A stretch of DNA of 64,000 nt, from positions 738,461 to 802,460 of the forward strand of contig CM069593.1 of NCBI GenBank assembly GCA_035771175.1, given 5' to 3'. Of the stretch, positions 58,701 to 64,000 are shown in pieces (the first letter of the stretch is position 1; the number at the start of each line of letters is the position of its first letter). Source of the DNA: Paratinospora sagittata (lineage: Eukaryota; Streptophyta; Magnoliopsida; Ranunculales; Menispermaceae). The notes under the pieces were generated by a model that saw only the letters and a program-made list of their open reading frames with translations, ran no database searches and was not told the origin of the DNA. Both the position numbers and the translations under genes were made by a program.

Positions 58701-61700
58701 TCCCCAACACTATTGGTCCTATTCCACTTGATTCTCTAATAACTTCTTTTGATACATTTTTATGCATTTAATTATCTTATCCCTCACAACATTAGGTTCA
58801 TCATTTACATTCATAATCATATTATTACAATATTTTCTTTAAATGTTTTTTGGTTTTTCTCCTTTCAAATTCCACCATTCAACTCTTGTGTTTATAATTT
58901 ACTTAAATTATATTTCACTTTTATGCATGTATTTGGTACTATTTTCCTATGTTGCTAGTTTAAGCTCTCTCTAAGAATAATCTTATAGTCTTTACTTGTG
59001 TTATTCGGACTCTTTACTTTAGCTCGAAGTATCTGTGTCTGACACTTCCTGATACAACATTGATAAGGGATATGTGTGTAACACTTTAGATTTTGGAATA
59101 TTACTATGTGGATTTTCCAATGGAAAGAACAAAAGCATGAAAGAGGATAATGATTAATAGGTGATAATTTACTTAAATGAAGGTATAAAAAGGACATAAA
59201 TGAGTGAAAAGAAGAAAAAAAAAAGGAAAGAACAACATATAATATAGGCTTCATAGTGACCATAGCATTGTCTAAGTACCCAAATCCAAATTTCAAGGCA
59301 CTTTTCAACTGAGTCCCCGTATCCCAAAAGTTGAAAATGAACAAGTCAGACCTCAAATTATGCATCCATATCCGACACCCATAACTAAGTCCAAGTAACA
59401 TAGGTCTTTACATATTACTTTATCAGCCATCTAAGCTAGGGAAAAATCCATTTAATTTTATTTGAACCACTTTTAAATGTTAATAAGTGTTTTCTCTCTT
59501 CTTCTAAAATATGTATTTTCTACTGTACGGTCATAGCTTATGCTATTGGAAAATCTAGTATAATTACTTCAACTTCATTTGTACCCCCAAATCCATATCC
59601 ACAATGTACCATCAAAGTTTTCAAAAATCAACATTTATTAATGAAAGTAAAACCTTTTGTGTAAAGACAAAACCACAAATATTGATAAGAACTTGATTGT
59701 ATCTATGGGAAAGCACCCACAAAAGCTAGAATATTTTGCATACCTTCTGTTTCAGAAGCACAATATTATCTTCTTCAATAGGCCCACTTACGATGCCCCT
59801 TTTCAATCGTTCTAATTCTTCCTTTAAGCTTGAAATCTCATTTTGGTACTTCTTGATCAGAGATTTCTCGTCAATTATCTGAAAAAAAAAAAAAAAGACT
59901 TCCATTCACTACCATGTACCAATACTCAATAAAAAAAAAACAGAAAGAATAAAACTACCTTGTTTTGTGATGCTTGAATTTCAATATGTTTTGCACGGTG
60001 AGCAAACTTCAATGTGTTATGTGTCTCCTCTGAGTTGCTTGATGAAGGCGTCACGGTACAAATGAGCTGTGATATTAAAAAAGAATAAATGATTCACTAA
60101 AATATTCTAATTCAAACCATATCTTGGATGATTGATACAATAGAATTTGTTTTCCTTAATAAACATAGCTGACTATATCAACATGTTTGTTTAGAAAAAA
60201 TGAGGCTTACTGAGATACGTCCATGACCACTTAGAGATGACTGAAGGAGCCTAGTAAGTTTAGAGTCTCGGTATGGTATGTGAGTAGACTTTCCATCTGT
60301 TAATTTTGATATGACCTGCAATACCACAAGTAATAGCTTACAAAGATTTGCCTGGCATTTATCTAGAACCATAGAAACTTTAATCCAAAGGAAAAAGTGC
60401 ACATAGAATAAAATGATCTCATATACAGTTACCCAACTCCTAACTAATCCTATTAGACCCAACAAAACAGAGTTGGCAATTTGCAATAAATGGCACATTG
60501 TAAACGATGATATAGTGGATGTACCTAAGAAGATGCATGTATACATTGTAGATGACAATGTATACATTGTTGATTGAAAAAAGAATGAGGCGGTTCCTAT
60601 GGAGAGGTGAAGACAAAGCGAGAGGCGGTTGTCAGATTAAATGGGAAGTGGTCAGAAGGAGGATTGACCAAGGGGGATTGGCGATTGGCAATCAAGGCCT
60701 TGGCTAGGAAGTGGTTGTGGCGTTTCTTGAAGGAAAGCAACTCTTTCTGGGTGAGGGTTATAAGGAGCCATCATGGGTCCCAACCAAACTCTCGAGATGC
60801 TAGCTTGTTGCCTAAAGCAACCTATAAAAGCCCATAGAAATTCATTCTTTCCTTGTACCCTACTTTCCGAACCCCTCTTCCACTTAAGGTAGGCGACGGT
60901 ACATCCTTTCTCTTTTGGGAGGATATTTGGTGTGGTACCAATAGTTTTCAGCAATTGTTTCCAAGCCTATACAGACTTTCCACCAAGCATTATCTTCCCA
61001 TTAATAATTTTGCCTCTCGTAACGATGAGTTAGGGGGAGGGGCTCTCTCTTGGAACCTTCACCTAAGTAGGAACCTTTCCAATAGAGAATCTGAGAAAGC
61101 CACTAACCTCTTAGCTATCTTAGAAGGGATTCATCACACGGGGCAAGGGGATAGAGTTTGGTGGACCTTAGAATCCTCGGGCGAATTCTCTTCCAAATCA
61201 TTTTTTCAACACCTGACATCTATACCAAGTGCCTCTCACTCCATATCACATCCGTCTCCATTTTCTTTCATATGGAAAGCTCATGTTCCTTCTAAAGCCA
61301 AGTTCTTAGGCTGGACCATTTGCCATGGCAAGTTGAATTGTGCAGATATTCTACAAAGATGTCTTTCACATTTGGCTATCTCTCCTAGTTGGTGTTGTTT
61401 GTGTAAACAAGAGGTTGAATCCAGTGTTCACATTTTTACTGAATGCTTGTTTACAAAAGACATATGGAGGAGATGGAGGAACTATCTTCAGTGGGATACA
61501 CTCCTAAATGAGTCCAGCTTCTGGAGCTTTCCATATGATGCTCCATACCTACGAGGCAAGTGGGATTACTGGAGAGTTATTGTTTTTGCTGTTGTTTGGG
61601 CTTCATGGAAGGAGAGGAATAATCATATTTTTGAAGATCAAGAGAAAGGTGCAGAAGGGGTTTGGGAATCCTCCTTTTTCCTCGCATCCTTATGGGTTAG

Positions 61701-64000
61701 TGCAAGTAGATTGGCTATGGGTTACACTTTAGGAGATTGGCTCAAGGGTTGGGGTCCTATTCCGGATAGTTTGTCCTTTTAATGTTAGGACATATCACGC
61801 TAAATGTAATTTTGATTGTACAGATTTTAGAAAAACATAATACAATATAATTCTGTTTCTTGTAAAAAAAAAAAAAAAATCTACTTGTCTAGGCATGCAT
61901 AAATTTATGTCTGTGTACGACATATGTCTGTATTAGTCAATTCCGGTGACACATCTCTAGTTCCCACATGGAAAAAAATGTAAAGCTGGAAATGAAAAGA
62001 ATGAACCAAATAAAATAAACAAGGAACCACTTTTCAGCCAGTAGCTCATATCTTAATTGCACAAGGATGAAATTCAAATATAACATGTATAGATAAATAA
62101 ACTAAACAAACATATTACAAGGAAGTTATTTTATAATATATATGAGGTGTTGAGCAGAGTGTCTCTGGTCCTTACAGTTCCAAGAGTTAGGAGGCTTTTG
62201 TTAATGTAGGATCCTTCTTTTCGTCTCACACCAGTTGTTTCAGCCCTAGAGCTCTCGGAACCTGCCAGATCGATGAGGTTCTGCAGGTATGAGTAAAATA
62301 CAGAACGATATAAGAAATCAACAGATTATGTACAATGCAATGGTTTCATATATATAGCAAAAATAAAAAATAAAAAAAGAAAGAAAGAAAGAAAGACATT
62401 TGAATACAAGCACAAAAGCAGTATTCTGGACAAGAATGATAGCACCAAGAGCAGCCTGTAAAGAAGAAATCAGGTTAGATCTTTATTAAAGGTTCCAGAA
62501 ATTTACCAGTTGTGACAAGTTAACAGCTTCACCTTCACTGTTCTCACCACACGGGCTACTTTCAATTGTCTGTTAACAAAGTTGCATGAAAAAAACATTA
62601 GCATGACAAGAAGATGAAATCTTAGGAAGAATATATATGGATCTGTTACTGTAATATTCAGGACAAAATCCAAATTTTATGCCACTTTCTAGTTGACCAC
62701 ATCAAGCTCCCCAAAGCATAGAAACTAATGTTTGAATTCAATAGCAAAATGCAAGTTATGCACTTTGTTCTATGCATCTGCTAAAATGAAGTCAGAAACA
62801 TCCCTTCTAAACCTGTAACAAGAGGAGTATTGACAGACCAGATTGAATGGGGTTTTATTGCAGTGAGCTTTATAATCAATGTGGAACTATTTTTTGGGAG
62901 GTCTTGAGCATTTAACAAAGGCAGAGATGGAAAATGCCTGATGTCTAATTGCTATCAATGCTTCACTATCTGCCAATAGATAATCTCTGTCTGACTTTTG
63001 GATGTTTCTAAGAGAGGTTTGGTCATCATTCATCAATACTTCTCCTTACATCTGTTACAAACCTTCTCTTCATTATTTAAGTTTTCTAATTAAGGAATTG
63101 ACTTTATATATATAGGTTGTTCTTTTTCATATGTGCAGTTGTGGTTATATATTATTTCATACACTGCTAAACAGAAAAATAAATAAATAAATAAATAAAA
63201 TAAAATAAAATAAATGAAGAAAAACAAAGACTTTCCTCCACTGCAAAGTGGTGGTGGCAGCAAAATGCAATTACCATATACATGGTCCATATAGTGGATC
63301 TCCAGAAATGCACCATACCAAGTTAAAAATTGGCTAACTCAAGCAAAGGAGTGCTATTTACAGATGAACAAACGGCCAAGATAAAATGAGGATCCAGAAA
63401 TCTGGAACTATTTATTACACTTGTCTTTAAGGTCAAAGATACAGTGAGCTGGAGACAAGTTCCAAACAGTTACTGCATATCAGTTATGGAGGCATCATAT
63501 ATTTGATTTAAAAACAAAGAAGACACACGGACATGAAATTTTGAATCTGAATGAAAAGCAAAAAAATAGTTCACACTGTTATTCAGTAGAAAAGATGTTT
63601 TATCACATTCCACGTATGGCTTCAAAATCTGAAATTGCATATATGAAAAGAGTAGATAAAAGAAGTAAGAACAGGATAAATTATAAGAAAAGATGAGTCC
63701 TCATAAGCATATGCTTAAAATATTTTCATTTGCATGAAAATTTCACATTTTTTATTCCAATGTCGACACTTTATAATTTAATATAAATGTCAACCAAAAA
63801 ATATCACCTTGTTACAGATGTGTTCCAGACTACCAACTAAAAACAGTAAGTGATCCAAAAGGAAAAAAATATACACAGTTCAAATACCAGTGTAAATATA
63901 GTATGGCTTCTACTGCTCAGTAAGTTCAAATTTGTGGATCCCACATGTCGGTGAGCTGACATAAAACATAAAAGATTCATTGTTAAGCATGGGCCTTCTT
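43701..64000 (-). CDS. kinesin-like protein of the KIN-7 family (partial; N-terminus beyond window)
   Basis: Exons: 63955-63888, 62569-62507, 62280-62176, 60315-60211, 60066-59959, 59878-59744, 55918-55736, 55536-55378, 52872-52654, 51488-51348, 51258-51133, 51044-50994, 50565-50518, 50419-50216, 44288-43701. All join in phase to 766 residues ending at a TGA. The motor part has [12 protein letters not shown] (switch I), [11 protein letters not shown] (switch II), [33 protein letters not shown] and [15 protein letters not shown], the end of the motor. Then come coiled coils ([20 protein letters not shown]), the KIN-7 linker [20 protein letters not shown], a Ser-rich region, more coiled coil, and a long final helical exon. 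It moves on microtubules with ATP. The linker points to the KIN-7C/D branch; mitochondrial targeting cannot be judged without the N-terminus. Introns carry most of the window's transposons. Confidence 0.93.
44624..45037 (-). mobile_element. solo LTR
   Basis: On the minus strand the unit runs from TGTTGGTATTTTGG to AAAACCCAACA, about 414 bp, so it has TG...CA ends. Near its 3' end it has GGCCGAACCACGTTAAATTG, similar to the R/U5 part of the Copia LTRs at 47369 and 49171. Flanks are AAGGT and AAGGG, a 5-bp duplication with one mismatch. No internal region or partner LTR is present, so it probably arose by recombination between two LTRs. Confidence 0.72.
45225..45393 (-). mobile_element. Au-type SINE with 12-bp target duplication
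   Basis: Read on the minus strand the unit begins TGGCGCAGTTGTAAGAGTTG, a tRNA-like head with A box, has GGGTTCGAGTTGTGG (B box), and ends in CACTGGGCTGCCC followed by T and A bases. This sequence matches the plant Au SINE family as I know it. It is flanked by TAGAATAATATA on both sides (45213-45224 and 45394-45405). It lies in the last kinesin intron, in the same strand as the gene. Confidence 0.93.
45630..46760 (+). pseudogene. LINE-2 reverse transcriptase, broken
   Basis: Frames at 45657-45923, 45923-46153, 46187-46636 and 46549-46755 together cover most reverse transcriptase blocks. A stop at 45639 replaces the expected codon before [10 protein letters not shown], and a further stop falls at 46151. 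The active-site motif is YANE instead of YADD, so the enzyme would be inactive even if rejoined. Confidence 0.85.
47369..47624 (+). repeat. 5' LTR of the Copia element
   Basis: This 256-bp LTR has TG...CA ends. Relative to the 3' LTR I count about 14 substitutions by eye plus one 33-bp length difference, so the insertion is not recent. A TATATATATGGTG stretch at about 47498 may be its promoter. Confidence 0.93.
48081..48536 (+). pseudogene. Copia gag-pol fragment with aspartic protease
   Basis: The frame begins [20 protein letters not shown] and contains [14 protein letters not shown], the protease active-site DSGA, then [20 protein letters not shown], the usual flank before integrase. It then meets a stop at the deletion joint. 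Most of gag is missing. By itself it would be a 151-residue protein. Confidence 0.85.
48576..49163 (+). pseudogene. Copia RNase H region
   Basis: The frame reads [20 protein letters not shown], then [20 protein letters not shown] (first Asp of RNase H), [10 protein letters not shown] (Glu), [20 protein letters not shown] and [13 protein letters not shown], and ends ADVLTKGL, the standard end of plant Copia pol. Conserved acidic residues look intact. The upstream bases at 48541-48575 still code for the end of the reverse transcriptase connection. Confidence 0.9.
49171..49459 (+). repeat. 3' LTR of the Copia element
   Basis: This 289-bp LTR is the same as the 5' LTR except for point changes and extra copies of a short unit near its start (TTTATTTCCTTTAAGG three times in a row where the 5' LTR has one). 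Confidence 0.93.
49500..50029 (+). pseudogene. LINE-2 ORF2 zinc-binding end
   Basis: This frame opens right of the Copia element with [19 protein letters not shown] and runs through [26 protein letters not shown] and [12 protein letters not shown] to a stop. It is the C-terminal part of the LINE split by Copia. Confidence 0.88.
54597..54705 (-). mobile_element. two short RTE LINE tails in tandem
   Basis: CCCAACATGGGGTCGGCTTATTTGC at about 54617 (with its context) and CAACTACATGGGGTCGGCTT at about 54671 are near copies. In reverse they give the end of RTE LINE ORFs (ADPM.LG). They lie in a kinesin intron. Confidence 0.5.
56525..58720 (-). mobile_element. long degenerate RTE-type LINE relic
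   Basis: On the minus strand, pieces of an RTE ORF appear in the correct order from right to left: MEVIYLP and LIERYK then [15 protein letters not shown] (about 57610-57725), [12 protein letters not shown] (the FVDD active site, about 57365-57400), [20 protein letters not shown] and [17 protein letters not shown] (about 56560-56690). Stops and frameshifts are frequent. It is in the kinesin intron between 55918 and 59744, same strand as the gene. The 5' limit is approximate. Confidence 0.72.
58996..59403. mobile_element. hAT-type MITE, CTATGTTAC family, copy 3
   Basis: The ends are TTGTGTTATTCGGACTC and AAGTCCAAGTAACATAG. It is flanked by a perfect 8-bp duplication GTCTTTAC (58988-58995 and 59404-59411). 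It shares internal sequence with the copy at 42899 and, in reverse, with that at 10561. It is 408 bp, non-coding, and lies in a kinesin intron. Confidence 0.9.
60578..61879 (+). mobile_element. 5'-truncated L1-type LINE, third copy
   Basis: The remaining 1.3 kb covers the last part of ORF2 and a 16-A tail at 61864-61879. It begins with [15 protein letters not shown] and [18 protein letters not shown], and a long frame (60853-61782) has [40 protein letters not shown] and [16 protein letters not shown]. Intact Cys/His residues suggest a fairly young copy. It is antisense to the kinesin gene, in the intron between 60315 and 62176. I could not find a target duplication. Confidence 0.88.
60853..61782 (+). 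pseudogene. LINE-3 ORF2 C-terminal fragment
   Basis: An open 309-residue frame holds the zf-RVT domain and the conserved tail of plant L1 ORF2. It lacks the endonuclease and the reverse transcriptase, so it is a remnant by truncation and not a host gene. Confidence 0.85.
63178..63212. repeat. (AAAT)n/(AAAAT)n microsatellite
   Basis: A run of AAAT then AAAAT units lies in the kinesin intron. A comparable (GAAA)n run lies at about 62378-62396. Confidence 0.9.

Noticed and set aside
60853..61782. 309-codon frame as a single-exon host gene
   Set aside because: It is the C-terminal end of LINE ORF2 followed by a poly(A) tail.
1..64000. CRISPR array, bacterial operon or integrated phage
   Set aside because: No regular spacer-repeat array and no Shine-Dalgarno-spaced gene series; all real genes are intron-split plant genes or transposons.

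Overview
The window is AT-rich nuclear DNA from a flowering plant, most likely a eudicot. The host genes are split by many GT-AG introns and code for a plastid fatty-acid enzyme, SMC5/6 and DNA polymerase delta subunits, a U-box ligase of the LIN type and a KIN-7 kinesin. Between and inside them lie plant L1-type LINEs, RTE LINE relics, tRNA-derived SINEs, hAT-type MITEs and Copia-type LTR elements. I cannot fix the species. I see no CRISPR, tRNA, rRNA, phage or bacterial operon structure.

Layout. 1-4.1 kb: non-coding, with a hAT-like MITE and a SINE. 4.2-8.6 kb (+): plastid enoyl-ACP reductase, 12 coding exons including one GC-AG intron. 9.3-12.6 kb (-): NSE4 kleisin of SMC5/6, 7 exons. 13.9-17.7 kb (+): small subunit of DNA polymerase delta, 15 exons. 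19.2-26.75 kb (+): a two-exon, 126-residue membrane protein whose single intron has been filled by a decayed 6.8-kb LINE, which itself holds a 499-bp palindromic foldback element. 27.3-33.2 kb (-): LIN-like U-box E3 ligase. 35.2-37.5 kb (-): three-exon, 130-residue helical protein of unknown function. 40.5-40.9 kb (-): single-exon small membrane protein. 43.7 kb to the right edge (-): the 3' two thirds of a KIN-7 kinesin gene; its N-terminal motor exons lie outside the window.

The kinesin introns are the main transposon trap: a solo LTR, an Au SINE, a 5'-truncated LINE split by an internally deleted Copia element, a second truncated LINE, a long RTE relic and a hAT-like MITE. Many insertions keep target-site duplications readable by eye (8 bp for the MITEs, 5 bp for Copia and the foldback element, 12-18 bp for two SINEs), so boundaries and order of insertion can be worked out.

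The host genes are housekeeping functions (plastid lipid synthesis, chromosome maintenance, replication, microtubule transport) and do not form a pathway or cluster. I found no convincing new multi-gene system. The most unusual items are the foldback element with tRNA-promoter-like boxes head to head at its centre, and the LINE whose poly(A) tail abuts the 3' splice site of a host exon. Exon boundaries were set by eye from splice motifs, reading phase and protein continuity; none is backed by transcripts.
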